DNA of 64,000 nt from Rhizobium altiplani (GTDB lineage: Bacteria; Pseudomonadota; Alphaproteobacteria; Rhizobiales; Rhizobiaceae): the NCBI RefSeq assembly GCF_001542405.1, contig NZ_LNCD01000146.1:1-64000 (forward strand), in the 5' to 3' direction. The notes beneath the pieces are model-generated. The model worked only from the letters and a program-made list of their open reading frames with translations, made no database searches and was not told the DNA's origin. The translations under genes were made by a program, and so were the position numbers. Of the stretch, positions 49,898 to 59,186 are shown in pieces (the first letter of the stretch is position 1; each line of letters opens with the position of its first letter).

Positions 49898-51817
49898 ATG
49901 ACTGTGGCGCCCTATCGCCTGGAAAGTTCGTGGCAGCCGGATGGTGGCCCGAACGGCCGCTTTACCTTTTCCCTTTTCAATCTTTCCGATGTTGCGCTTT
50001 CCGGCTTCACGCTGGTCTACACCTCGCTGACGCGTGTCATCGATGCCAAGGCCTGCGAGAATGCCACCTTTGTGCGCCGCAATGCCAATTTTCACGAGTT
50101 TGCACCGCCAACCGACTTCGTCCTCGAACCGGGCAAGGGCTGGACTTTCACCGTCAGTGGTCTGCACAGGCCCGCGCGCCACTGCACCGATGGCGCCAAG
50201 TCCGCCTATGTGACGCTGGCTGATGGCCAGCATGTCACGGTTACCGTGTCCGATCTGCTGCTTGAAGGTCGCGTCAATGAACCGCCGCCGATGCTTCTCC
50301 CGGAAGGCAGGCTCACGCTTCCATTCTCGTTGCAGCCATGGCCGGCAGAAATCGACGCCAGGCCCGGCGATAGCTTTCCTGTCGTTCTTTATCCCGCGCA
50401 AGGATCCTCGGCTGACGACGTGCGCGCCGTCTCAACTGCCCTTTCGCTCTGCCGGCGCCTCTTTGAGAGCGACCACGCGCCTTTCAATCTCGTGGCCTCG
50501 CCGCAGGGCCAGGCCCTGCAGTTTTCGGTTGATCCGACGATAGCCCCGGAAGGCTACAAGCTTGTCTTCTCGCCCGCGACGATCACGCTATCCTTTGCCG
50601 ATGCTGCCGGACGTCAATACGGGCTGACTTCGCTTTCGCAACTCCTGCATGGCGCCCGCAGCCATCCACAGACGTTCCGCTTTCCCGTCTCCGGGACAAT
50701 TTCCGACAAGCCGCGATACGGTTGGCGGGGGTGCCATCTCGACGTTTCCAGGCAGTTCTATCCGGTCGCTGATATCAAACGCCTGATCGACATCCTTGCC
50801 TGGTTGAAGGTCAACATCTTCCATTGGCATCTGACTGACGATGAGGCATGGCGGCTTGAGATCAAGGCCTATCCGGAACTGACGACGACAGGCGTCTTGC
50901 GGGGGCCCGATGAGCCGCTCCTGCCTCAACTCGGCAACAGTGCCGAACCGGTTGGCGGCTTTTATTCCCAGGAGGACGTTCGCGACATTGTCGCTCACGC
51001 TGCGAGCTTGAACGTCGAGATCATCCCCGAAATCGATATTCCGGGCCACAGCACGGCCACCTTGACGGCGCTGCCTGATCTGTCCGACGGACAGGAGGCG
51101 CCAGACAGCTATCACTCCGTGCAGGGCTATCCGAACAACGCACTCAATCCAGCCGTGCCAGGGACCTACGAATTCCTCGAGAACGTGCTCGACGAGATGG
51201 TCGAGCTTTTCCCCTCTTCCTATCTCCACATCGGTGGTGACGAGGTGGCGAACGGCTCGTGGCTTGCCTCCCCGCTTGCCAAGGCGCTGATGGAGAAGGA
51301 AGGGATTTCAGGAACGTTTGCGCTACAATCCTATTTCCTCAAGCGCGTGAAGGACATGTTGAGCGCGCGTGGTCGCAAACTGGCCGGTTGGAACGAAGTG
51401 GCCCATGGCGGCGGTGTCGCCGCCGCAGACACGTTGTTGATGGCTTGGGAGAACCCGCAGGTCGGGATCGATCTCGCCAGGCAAGGCTACGAGGTCGTCA
51501 TGACCCCTGGCCAGGCCTACTATCTCGACATGGTGCAGGCGGAGGCCTTTCAGGAGCCCGGTGCAAGCTGGGCCGGGACAGTGCCGCCGGCCCACACCTA
51601 TGCCTATGAGGCAGAAGGTGAATTTCCGGAGGAACTGAAGGACAGGATGAAGGGCGTTCAGGCCTGTATCTGGTCGGAACACTTTCTGTCGCGCGGCTAT
51701 TTCAACCGGCTGGTCTTCCCACGGTTGCCGGCAATTGCCGAGGCGGCGTGGACGCCGCGGGCGATGAAGGACTGGCATCGCTTCGCCGCGATCGTTCCCC
51801 TTAGCCCAAAACTGTGA
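49898..51817 (+). CDS. Beta-N-acetylhexosaminidase, glycoside hydrolase family 20
   Basis: A 639-residue GH20 enzyme. After an N-terminal beta-rich region (1-270), the catalytic barrel begins with RYGWRGCHLDVSRQFYPVADIKRLIDILAWLKVNIFHWHLTDDEAWRLEIKAYPEL, continues with VEIIPEIDIPGHSTATL, and has the catalytic Asp-Glu pair in YLHIGGDEVANGSW (Asp448, Glu449). It removes terminal GlcNAc or GalNAc. No signal peptide is seen, so it probably acts in the cytoplasm on imported oligosaccharides or glycopeptides. ATG 49898 follows GAGAGG. Confidence 0.95.
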   Translation: MTVAPYRLESSWQPDGGPNGRFTFSLFNLSDVALSGFTLVYTSLTRVIDAKACENATFVRRNANFHEFAPPTDFVLEPGKGWTFTVSGLHRPARHCTDGAKSAYVTLADGQHVTVTVSDLLLEGRVNEPPPMLLPEGRLTLPFSLQPWPAEIDARPGDSFPVVLYPAQGSSADDVRAVSTALSLCRRLFESDHAPFNLVASPQGQALQFSVDPTIAPEGYKLVFSPATITLSFADAAGRQYGLTSLSQLLHGARSHPQTFRFPVSGTISDKPRYGWRGCHLDVSRQFYPVADIKRLIDILAWLKVNIFHWHLTDDEAWRLEIKAYPELTTTGVLRGPDEPLLPQLGNSAEPVGGFYSQEDVRDIVAHAASLNVEIIPEIDIPGHSTATLTALPDLSDGQEAPDSYHSVQGYPNNALNPAVPGTYEFLENVLDEMVELFPSSYLHIGGDEVANGSWLASPLAKALMEKEGISGTFALQSYFLKRVKDMLSARGRKLAGWNEVAHGGGVAAADTLLMAWENPQVGIDLARQGYEVVMTPGQAYYLDMVQAEAFQEPGASWAGTVPPAHTYAYEAEGEFPEELKDRMKGVQACIWSEHFLSRGYFNRLVFPRLPAIAEAAWTPRAMKDWHRFAAIVPLSPKL

Positions 51818-51825
51818 GGCCGGCG

Positions 51826-53262
51826 ATGCGGATTGCGGTTGGCGGAATTCATACGGAATGCAGCACCTATTCGCCGGTGCTGATGGCGGTCGACGATTTT
51901 CGCGTCCTGCGTGCGGCCGATCTCCTTGCTTCCGATTATTTCAGTTTTCTCGATGCGGAAGGGGTTGAACATCTCCCGCTACTTCACGCACGCGCCGTGC
52001 CCGGTGGCCCGGTTTCGGCTGTTGCATATGAGGCGTTCAAGGCGGAGTTTCTTGATCGATTGAAGGCTGTCCTGCCGGTCGACGGGCTTTACCTTGCAAT
52101 GCATGGCGCCATGAATGTCGAGGGCATTGAGGATGCCGAAGGCGACTGGATCGCGGCGGCCCGCTCCGTCGTCGGTCCGGACTGCGTGGTCGCTGCAAGC
52201 TATGATTTGCATGGCAATGTCAGTCAGAAGATTGTCGACCAACTCGACATATTCGCGGCCTATCGCACCGCACCGCACATCGACGTCAGGGACACTATGA
52301 TACGTGCCTGGTCGATGCTTGTGGACGCCTTGAGATCCGGCAGACGACCCGGTGTAGCCTGGGCACCGGTGCCGGTGCTCTGGCCGGGCGAGCGAACCTC
52401 GACCGAGGACGAGCCTGCAAGAAGCCTTTACAAGGCGCTGCCCGACATCGACCGGCGCGCCGGCATTCTCGATGCAAATCTGATGATCGGCTATGTCTGG
52501 GCGGACGAACCGCGGGCGGGCGCCTGCGCGGTTGTCACAGCGACCGACAGACAGACGGCGGCACGGGCAGTTGAAGAGATCGCCGCATCCTATTGGAATG
52601 CGCGGGAAAACTTTGTTTTTGGGCCGGTGACCGGCCCGCTCGAACAGATGCTTGAGTTGGCGGAGGAAGCCTCCACAGCGCCTGTGATCCTTGCGGATTC
52701 CGCCGACAATCCGACAGGCGGCGGTGTCGGGGATCGCGCTGATGTGCTCAAGGCTTTGCTGGAGCGGCGGTTTGACGGGGCGCTGCTTGCCGGCATTACG
52801 GACCGGCCGGCTGTCGAGGCGTGCTTTGCCGCCGGCAAGAGCGCAAGGATCGGGCTCGATATCGGTGCGACGCTTGACCCGTCGAGCTCGCCTGTCCAGG
52901 TGGAAGCAGAGGTTGTCTTCCTCGATGATCCCGGCGCCTTTGACGAGCGTCAGGCGGTGGTGCGGACCGGAGGGATCACGGTCGTGCTTGCTGCCCGCCG
53001 ACGGCCCTATCACAACATCGCCGATTTCACGCGCCTTGGGCTCGATCCAAAGTCAGTGCGCATGCTGGTGGTAAAGTCGGGCTACCTCTCTCCGGAACTT
53101 GCGCCGATCGCCAACCCGAACCTGATGGCGCTGACTGAGGGGGTGGTGAACCAGGACATCGAAGCCCTGGTGAGCAACCGACGCATCCGGCCGGTCTTTC
53201 CCTTTGACCGCGACTTTGCCTATACGCCGCAGGCACGCCTTTCGGCGCGCTGGAAAGACTGA
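51826..53262 (+). CDS. M81 family metallopeptidase (MlrC-like), second copy
   Basis: A 478-residue M81 protein, clearly different from the one at 45715-47175. It shows RIAVGGIHTECSTYSP, LAMHGAMNVEGIEDAEGD (about 90-107), ASYDLHGNVSQKIV with Asp127-x-His129 and APHIDVRDT with His151 and Asp153, then ILADSADNPTGGGVGDRAD. ATG 51826 is chosen because GTGAGG lies six bases before it; a GTG at 51814 overlaps the GH20 stop. It is coupled to the GH20 gene and followed by an MFS transporter. Confidence 0.88.
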   Translation: MRIAVGGIHTECSTYSPVLMAVDDFRVLRAADLLASDYFSFLDAEGVEHLPLLHARAVPGGPVSAVAYEAFKAEFLDRLKAVLPVDGLYLAMHGAMNVEGIEDAEGDWIAAARSVVGPDCVVAASYDLHGNVSQKIVDQLDIFAAYRTAPHIDVRDTMIRAWSMLVDALRSGRRPGVAWAPVPVLWPGERTSTEDEPARSLYKALPDIDRRAGILDANLMIGYVWADEPRAGACAVVTATDRQTAARAVEEIAASYWNARENFVFGPVTGPLEQMLELAEEASTAPVILADSADNPTGGGVGDRADVLKALLERRFDGALLAGITDRPAVEACFAAGKSARIGLDIGATLDPSSSPVQVEAEVVFLDDPGAFDERQAVVRTGGITVVLAARRRPYHNIADFTRLGLDPKSVRMLVVKSGYLSPELAPIANPNLMALTEGVVNQDIEALVSNRRIRPVFPFDRDFAYTPQARLSARWKD

Positions 53263-53351
53263 TTTTTTTCCTGGCAGGTTTCGACCTCGCGTCGAACCTG
53301 TTAAGGCGTCTCGATCCGCATCGCCGGTTGATTTCCTTCCCTCGACCCATC

Positions 53352-54551
53352 ATGACCCGTTTTCTGCCTGATGTATTCCGCAACCCGACAGTTCGGGTCA
53401 GCATGCTTGCGATCTTCGCCTTTGGCTTTGCCGGCGCGGCGACCTCGCCATATCAAGCGGTCATCGCGATCCGCGAGCTTGGCCTGAGCAATGGCCTCTA
53501 CTCGGCGCTGATCTTTGCTGCTGCAGCCGTCAATGTCACCGTCAGCATCCTGCTCGGCAATCTTGCGGACAGACTTGGTGAGTTCCGCAGGCTGATGCTG
53601 TCGGTCGCCGTGTTCGGCATCTTCGGCTATGGCGCGGTCTACGTCTTTCCGGCACAGGCAACCTTTGTCCTCAGTGCGCTGTTGTTCCTGCCAATCTACA
53701 ATGCGCTCAATTCCCTGCTCTTTGCCAACGTGCGCGCCACCACCAACGGGATGCCACGCGGTGACGTGGCGACGGTAAACTCGGGCGTGAGAGCAATGAT
53801 TTCACTCTCCTGGGTGCTGGTCCCAGGGTTTGTCGGTATACTCCTGTCGCGGTCAACAAGCATGCTGCCCGCCTATCTCTTCGCAAGCCTTGCCTGCCTG
53901 GTGTGCCTCTGCCTGATCGCCGCGTTCCTGCCACGCCAGAGCGGAACCGACAATGCAGCCACGCATCATCTTTCCTATCTTGCTGCACTCGCAGAAGTCA
54001 TCTCACCTCGCGTCTTCGTCCGCGTGATCGCGGTGGCGCTCATCAGCAGCACCCTTCACGTGAACGGTGCCATCCTGCCACTGATCGTTACAGGCCCCGC
54101 ACACGGGACGGTCGGCGATATCGGGATCCTGGTTGGCATCGTTGCCCTGCTCGAGGTGGTCTTCATCGTCGTCTGGGGCCGTGCCCAACGGATCATGAGC
54201 CACGTTACGGCGCTGGCGATCGGCACGATCATCTATGTCGTGTACCTTCTGCTGCTCGGCTTTGCCTCCGCGCCATGGCATGTCTATGCCTTGACCCTCA
54301 TCAGCGGTGTCGGGGCGGCAGCACTCATAAGCATTCCGATCACCTACCTGCAGGATCTGATCGCCGAGCGGCCGGGCCTTGGCAGTGCGCTGATATCCGT
54401 CAACATCTTTGTCAGCGCGGGGTTGAGCGCCCTTCTCTTTGCGATCGGCACTGGCGTCAGCGGCTATTCCGGAACGGCAATCATCGGCGCTGCAGCAGGG
54501 CTTTGCGGGCTTTTCCTGCTGCTTTTCTTTGACGGCGACAAACGGCGCTGA
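53352..54551 (+). CDS. MFS transporter (SetB/sugar-efflux-like)
   Basis: A 399-residue membrane protein with about twelve hydrophobic segments. The conserved MFS loop between helices 2 and 3 reads GNLADRLGEFRRLMLS (near residue 72). The overall pattern resembles the Set sugar-efflux group, but direction of transport and substrate cannot be told from sequence. No clear ribosome site precedes ATG 53352; a TTG at 53328 is an alternative. It is the last gene of the plus-strand set starting at ridA, and a strong terminator follows. Confidence 0.85.
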   Translation: MTRFLPDVFRNPTVRVSMLAIFAFGFAGAATSPYQAVIAIRELGLSNGLYSALIFAAAAVNVTVSILLGNLADRLGEFRRLMLSVAVFGIFGYGAVYVFPAQATFVLSALLFLPIYNALNSLLFANVRATTNGMPRGDVATVNSGVRAMISLSWVLVPGFVGILLSRSTSMLPAYLFASLACLVCLCLIAAFLPRQSGTDNAATHHLSYLAALAEVISPRVFVRVIAVALISSTLHVNGAILPLIVTGPAHGTVGDIGILVGIVALLEVVFIVVWGRAQRIMSHVTALAIGTIIYVVYLLLLGFASAPWHVYALTLISGVGAAALISIPITYLQDLIAERPGLGSALISVNIFVSAGLSALLFAIGTGVSGYSGTAIIGAAAGLCGLFLLLFFDGDKRR

Positions 54552-54584
54552 GACCGGCATATCTCCAACCAGTCCCCTTCAACT

Positions 54585-54621
54585 GCAAATGCCCGCCGCG
54601 GAGCGCGCGGCGGGCATTTGC
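54585..54621. terminator. Bidirectional terminator
   Basis: A perfect 16-bp stem (GCAAATGCCCGCCGCG against its complement) with a five-base loop, between the convergent MFS and binding-protein genes. A-rich and T-rich edges are present on both sides, so it can serve both strands. Confidence 0.9.
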
Positions 54622-54645
54622 TATGTTGGCTTGGGAGAATAAGCC

Positions 54646-55971
54646 TCAGATGTTGGCGAGCAACTCGTTGATGCGCTGTTCCATATCGGTGAGCGCTGCA
54701 TCGATCTCCTTCTGACCGGTAATCGCAGCACTCATTTCCTGGCCGATAATGTCCTGGATCGCAAACTGGCGCTGGACGGTCGACGGCAGCGGCGTGCCGA
54801 GCGTGGCGATTGCCGAAATCGTGTCACGATGCGGCAGAGCCTTGAACTGATCGGAAGCCAGAACCGCCTTGACAGCTGGCAGGTGGCCGGTCCGCGACCA
54901 GTCGAAGTCGTTGTCGTGGAAGAACTTCAGGAACTTGCCGATGGCAGCTGTCTGCTCGTCGCTGCGATCCTTCTGCGACACTGCCCAGCTGTGGCCGTCG
55001 GCATATTGCGCCTTCTTGCCCGGGAAGAGCTGCGGATAGGGATAAACCGCATAGCCGCCGGCGTTCAGCGCGGTACCTGCCTTTTCGGAAGATGCCGTAT
55101 AGTCACCGATGACCCAGGTGCCGTTCAGGTGAACGCCGCCCTCGCCTGCGAGGAAGGCGTTGATGCCGGCCGCATAGTCGAGATCCTTGGTGGTGTAACC
55201 GTTGTCGTAGATCGCCTTGTACATCTCGAGGACTTTCTTGGCCTCGGGCGTATTGATCTTCACCTGCTTCGGATCGGCAAAGAAGTTCGAATCCTGCTGG
55301 AACAGGTAGGTATAAAGATTGCGGGTATAAAGCGCGACTTCGTTCGCCAGGTTCTGGACAAAGTATGGCTTGCCGGTCTTTTCCTTGAACTGCTTGGCCT
55401 GAGCCATGAGTTCATCAACGCTGGTCGGCAACTTCGGCGTGCCGTCGGCGTTGAGGAGATCGGCCTTTTTGAAAAGGTCCAAGTTGATGTGGTACAGCAT
55501 GGTCCAGTTGTCGATCGGCAGACCGTAGATCTTGCCGTCCTTGGTCACGCCGTTCAAGCTGGCATCGGTGAAGTCGGAAGACGCAACGCCAACGGACTTC
55601 AGGACGTCGTCCAGCGGCATCAGCAGGCCCTTGGACTGATAGTCAGCCAGTACCGACTGGTGGATAGTAACGATATCCGGCGGGTCGCCGGCAGCGAACT
55701 GTGCCGTCAGCTGGTCATAACCCGGCCATTCGACGGTCGTCACCGTCACATGCACATCCGGATTGTCCGCGTTGAACTTGTTGATAAGCGAGGTGATGAT
55801 ACCGCATTCCCCGACAGCCTTGCTGACATCGGTATTGGTGCCGAAGTCGGCATCGCACGCGCCGAAGAAGCGCTGAACCGTCAGTTCGGTGGCCGCAAAA
55901 GCCGGGCTTGCGCCGGCAAGGGCAATCACCGAGGCCGCCGCAAGCATGTATTTTCTGAAAGTATGCGTCAT
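54646..55971 (-). CDS. Sugar ABC transporter substrate-binding protein (family 1), arabinofuranoside locus
   Basis: A 441-residue periplasmic protein with signal peptide MLAAASVIALAGASPAFAATE, cleaved near residue 27. LTVQRFFGACDADFGTNTDVSKAVGECG opens the mature part, with two cysteines likely bonded; GDPPDIVTIHQSVLADYQSKGLLMPLDD and GVHLNGTWVIGDYTA are family 1 blocks. It is the last gene of a minus-strand operon ATPase-MalF-MalG-binding protein, an unusual order. The neighbouring arabinofuranosidase suggests arabino-oligosaccharides as ligand (inference). Confidence 0.92.
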   Translation of the reverse strand: MTHTFRKYMLAAASVIALAGASPAFAATELTVQRFFGACDADFGTNTDVSKAVGECGIITSLINKFNADNPDVHVTVTTVEWPGYDQLTAQFAAGDPPDIVTIHQSVLADYQSKGLLMPLDDVLKSVGVASSDFTDASLNGVTKDGKIYGLPIDNWTMLYHINLDLFKKADLLNADGTPKLPTSVDELMAQAKQFKEKTGKPYFVQNLANEVALYTRNLYTYLFQQDSNFFADPKQVKINTPEAKKVLEMYKAIYDNGYTTKDLDYAAGINAFLAGEGGVHLNGTWVIGDYTASSEKAGTALNAGGYAVYPYPQLFPGKKAQYADGHSWAVSQKDRSDEQTAAIGKFLKFFHDNDFDWSRTGHLPAVKAVLASDQFKALPHRDTISAIATLGTPLPSTVQRQFAIQDIIGQEMSAAITGQKEIDAALTDMEQRINELLANI

Positions 55972-56064
55972 TCCAACTCCTCCTCTTTGGGGTTCCCCAC
56001 CCCTTGACGTGAGCCCCCTCCTCGGGAGCCGGTTGCACTTAAAACGTGGTCTCTGTCGCCAGCC

Positions 56065-56916
56065 CTAGCGCACGGCGGTGCCGGATACGGCCGTCACGAT
56101 GTATTTCTGGAAGAACAGGTAAAGGATCAGGATCGGCGCGCTGGCGAAGACTGCCTGGGACATCAGGAAGCCGAGACCTTGCGACTGCGCGAAATTCATC
56201 TGGGTCGAGGCGATCCCGACGGTCAGCGTGAACATTTCCTTGCGGGTGCCTGAGATCAGCGGCCAGAGATAGTCATTCCAGGCGCTGAAGAAGGTGAAGA
56301 TGCCAAGCGTTGCCTGCGCCGGAATGGTGAGCGGCAAGAGCACCTTCCAGAAGATCTTGAAGCGGCTGGCGTTGTCGAGCAGGGCCGCCTCGTCCAGCTC
56401 CTTGGGGATGGCGCGAAAATACTGCGTCATCAGGAAGACGCCGAAGGGTGCCGAAAGCCCCGGCAGGATCAGCCCCGGATAGGTATTGTGAAGCTTCAGC
56501 CAGCCAAAGATCTGCTGGCGGGCAATCAGCACGGCCTGTTCCGGCACGGCAAGGCCGAGCAGCACGATGACGAAGAGCACGTTGCGGTAAGGAAAGTTCA
56601 ACCGCGCGAAGCCATAGCCGGCAAGCGAGGAAAGGACCAGCGTCGCGAGCGTCAGGCCGCCCGCAACGATGGTGCTGTTTAACACCCAGCGGAAAACCGA
56701 GGAGGTGCCGATGACATCGATATAGTTCTTGATCGTATAGGGCGCACGGAAGACGGAGTTCATGTCCAGCATGAGCTCCTTGTTGTCCTTCACGGAGAGC
56801 GCCACCACCCAGACCACCGGCGCCACCATGACGAGGGCCAGCGCGATCACCAGGCCGAGGATGATACGGTCACCCAAGGTGCGGCCGACGATATTGCCCG
56901 AGACAGATCCGCTCAT
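56065..56916 (-). CDS. Carbohydrate ABC transporter permease, MalG-like (CUT1)
   Basis: A 283-residue membrane protein with six hydrophobic segments, the first at about residues 19-41. The EAA loop is ELDEAALLDNASRFKIFWKVLLPLT near residue 180 and the C-terminus reads KYIVTAVSGTAVR. ATG 56916 overlaps the stop of the MalF-like gene by four bases. The frame is open further upstream only as a shadow of that gene. Confidence 0.92.
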   Translation of the reverse strand: MSGSVSGNIVGRTLGDRIILGLVIALALVMVAPVVWVVALSVKDNKELMLDMNSVFRAPYTIKNYIDVIGTSSVFRWVLNSTIVAGGLTLATLVLSSLAGYGFARLNFPYRNVLFVIVLLGLAVPEQAVLIARQQIFGWLKLHNTYPGLILPGLSAPFGVFLMTQYFRAIPKELDEAALLDNASRFKIFWKVLLPLTIPAQATLGIFTFFSAWNDYLWPLISGTRKEMFTLTVGIASTQMNFAQSQGLGFLMSQAVFASAPILILYLFFQKYIVTAVSGTAVR

Positions 56917-57848
56917 CCCTCTTCTCCCTTGCGCCGCGTGGCGATGTACTGCGCCATGGCGGCAATCAGGATCATCATGAACAGGACTTCGGAAGCGGCA
57001 GCACCGAGCCCGAGGTCCCACTTGGTGAAAGCGGCCTCGTAGATGTAGAGGACGACCGGCTTGGAGACGTTGTTGGGGCCACCGTTCGTCATCAGCCGCG
57101 CCTGGCCGAAGAGCTGGAACTGCAAGACGATCTGGATGATGACGACGAGCACGAAGGTGCGCTTGATCGAGGGCAGCGTGATGTACCAGAGCGTGCGCCA
57201 GCGGCTGGCATTGTCGAGGGCCGCCGCCTCGTAGATCTCGCCGGGCACCTGCTGCAGCGCCGAAAGGAAGAGCATCATCGGCAGGCCAATGCACCACCAG
57301 ACGGTGGCGATCGCAATGCCGATCATGGCAAGCCGCGGATCAGAGAGAAAAGCGGGCGCAGTCGCCCCGAACCAGCCGTAGATCGTCGCCAGCAAACCGA
57401 AATTGCCGATGAAGACGATCCGCCAGATCAGCGTCACGATCGTCACCGAAAGAACGGAAGAGGAAAAATAGAAGGCGCGCAGCACGGCGGCGGTGCGGGT
57501 GCGGCGGTTGAGCGCCAGCGCCAGCATCAGGCCGATGATCGCGAGCGCCGGCACCGTCAGGAAGACGAAATAGAAGGTGTTGCCGATCGCCTGCAGGAAG
57601 ATGCGGTCGTTATAGAGGCGGATATAGTTGGTCAGGCCGACAAACTTGCCGACGCCAAAGGCGTCCGCCTTGTGCAGGCTCAGCCAGATACCCCAGAAGA
57701 GCGGCACGACGAGAAGGGCCACGAAGACGAGGAGATATGGCGCGACGAAGAGGGCATTGCGCCATTGCGGCGCATTGATGTTCTGGATGTTGCGCCGTTC
57801 GGCGGCCGTAACCGTCGCCGCGGCACGATCGAGTGCCGCCTCAGCCAT
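56913..57848 (-). CDS. Carbohydrate ABC transporter permease, MalF-like (CUT1)
   Basis: A 311-residue membrane protein with a soluble N-terminus of about 35 residues and six hydrophobic segments. The EAA loop is EIYEAAALDNASRWRTLWYITLPSI near residue 210, followed by LMTNGGPNNVSKPVVLYIYEAAF. ATG 57848 overlaps the ATPase stop by eight bases; an upstream ATG at 57887 is less likely because it lies deep in the ATPase gene. Confidence 0.92.
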   Translation of the reverse strand: MAEAALDRAAATVTAAERRNIQNINAPQWRNALFVAPYLLVFVALLVVPLFWGIWLSLHKADAFGVGKFVGLTNYIRLYNDRIFLQAIGNTFYFVFLTVPALAIIGLMLALALNRRTRTAAVLRAFYFSSSVLSVTIVTLIWRIVFIGNFGLLATIYGWFGATAPAFLSDPRLAMIGIAIATVWWCIGLPMMLFLSALQQVPGEIYEAAALDNASRWRTLWYITLPSIKRTFVLVVIIQIVLQFQLFGQARLMTNGGPNNVSKPVVLYIYEAAFTKWDLGLGAAASEVLFMMILIAAMAQYIATRRKGEEG

Positions 57849-58941
57849 GACCGGCCTCCTCATTGTGCCAGGCGTGACCGGCATCATCGAAGAGATGCGT
57901 GCGCGTCCCGTCGAGCGTCAGCCCCACCTCGTCGCCGATTGCCACGCGGCTGTTGCCGATGTCCTCGGCGATGACGACGCTGCCATCCTTGAGGCGCGTA
58001 TAAAGAAGGGTGCGATCACCAAGACGCTCGAGGACATCCACCTTGCCCGTCGTCGTCGCAGCAACGCCGTTGGCGCGCTTGACGGCCTCTGCACGAATGC
58101 CCAGCGAGTACTCGCCACCCTTGACCCCCGCTGCGCGGATGGCGGTCTGAAGTTGCGTGCCGTCGGGAAGCCTTGCGCGCAGGAAACCGTTTTCTTCCGA
58201 CAGGGCGACGGTCAGGAAGTTCATGGTCGGAGAGCCGACAAAAGTGGCGACGAAACGGCTGGCCGGGCGCGAGTAGATCTCCATCGGCGTGCCGATCTGT
58301 TCGATCTTGCGATTGTTCATGACGACAATGCGGTCGGCGAGCGTCATTGCCTCGATCTGGTCATGCGTCACGAAGATCATCGTCGATCTCACCCGATTGC
58401 GCAGCTGGGCGAGCTCGACGCGGGTGCGAACGCGCAACGCCGCATCGAGGTTGGACAGCGGTTCGTCGAAGAGGAACGCCTTCGGTTCCTTGACGATGGC
58501 GCGGCCAATGGCGACGCGCTGGCGCTGGCCGCCGGACAGCTGGCCGGGCTTGCGCTCCAGGAGGTGGCCGATCTCGAGCATGCGGGCTGCTTCTGCAATT
58601 CGCTTCGAGATCACATCGCTCGATACGTTGATGTTGCGCAGTCCGAAGGCCATGTTGTCGGCCACCGTCATATGCGGGTAAAGCGCATAGGACTGGAACA
58701 CCATGGCGATGTCGCGTTGACCGGGCGGCAACGTGTCGATGCGCTCGCCATTGATGGAGATCGTGCCGTCATCCACGCTTTCCAGCCCCGCGATCATGCG
58801 CAACAGCGTCGATTTTCCGCAGCCCGATGGCCCCAGGAAGACCATGAACTCGTTGGCCTTGATCGACAGCGACAGACCGTCGAGGACGGTCATCGAGCCG
58901 TAGCGCTTGGTGACATTCTGGATTTCGATATTCGCGGTCAT
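57841..58941 (-). CDS. ugpC: Carbohydrate ABC transporter ATP-binding protein (UgpC/MalK type)
   Basis: A 366-residue ATPase with Walker A GPSGCGKST (about residue 38), Q-loop VFQSYALYPHM, signature LSGGQRQRVAIGRA, Walker B AFLFDEPLSNLDAALR, switch His in FVTHDQIEAMTLA and a C-terminal TOBE-like domain of about 120 residues. It is the first gene of the four-gene transporter operon. A 528-codon frame on the opposite strand is antisense and has no features of its own. Confidence 0.94.
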   Translation of the reverse strand: MTANIEIQNVTKRYGSMTVLDGLSLSIKANEFMVFLGPSGCGKSTLLRMIAGLESVDDGTISINGERIDTLPPGQRDIAMVFQSYALYPHMTVADNMAFGLRNINVSSDVISKRIAEAARMLEIGHLLERKPGQLSGGQRQRVAIGRAIVKEPKAFLFDEPLSNLDAALRVRTRVELAQLRNRVRSTMIFVTHDQIEAMTLADRIVVMNNRKIEQIGTPMEIYSRPASRFVATFVGSPTMNFLTVALSEENGFLRARLPDGTQLQTAIRAAGVKGGEYSLGIRAEAVKRANGVAATTTGKVDVLERLGDRTLLYTRLKDGSVVIAEDIGNSRVAIGDEVGLTLDGTRTHLFDDAGHAWHNEEAGHG

Positions 58942-59158
58942 CCGGCTGCTCCTGGATTGCAGTCAGAACCCGAAAAACCGATATGGACACATGGCAGGCA
59001 TGCTGAGAACGAGTATGCATCCGCTTTTATCGGCGAATGCCCCTCAGTCAGTGATAGTGCCAGAACAGAAGCTGTCGCTCCCATCTCTTCCTCCCAGTGG
59101 CACGTCAAAACCGGTGCGCTGACGTTAAATCATACAATTGCTTTGTCAACACATCGTT

Positions 59159-59170
59159 TGATATGTATCA
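59159..59170. promoter_or_regulatory. Operator-like dyad upstream of the arabinofuranoside transporter operon
   Basis: TGATATGTATCA, differing at one base from the dyad at 60725-60736 before the arabinofuranosidase. It lies in the 245-base gap ahead of the ATPase gene. Confidence 0.5.
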
Positions 59171-59186
59171 GCAAAGCGGATTTATA

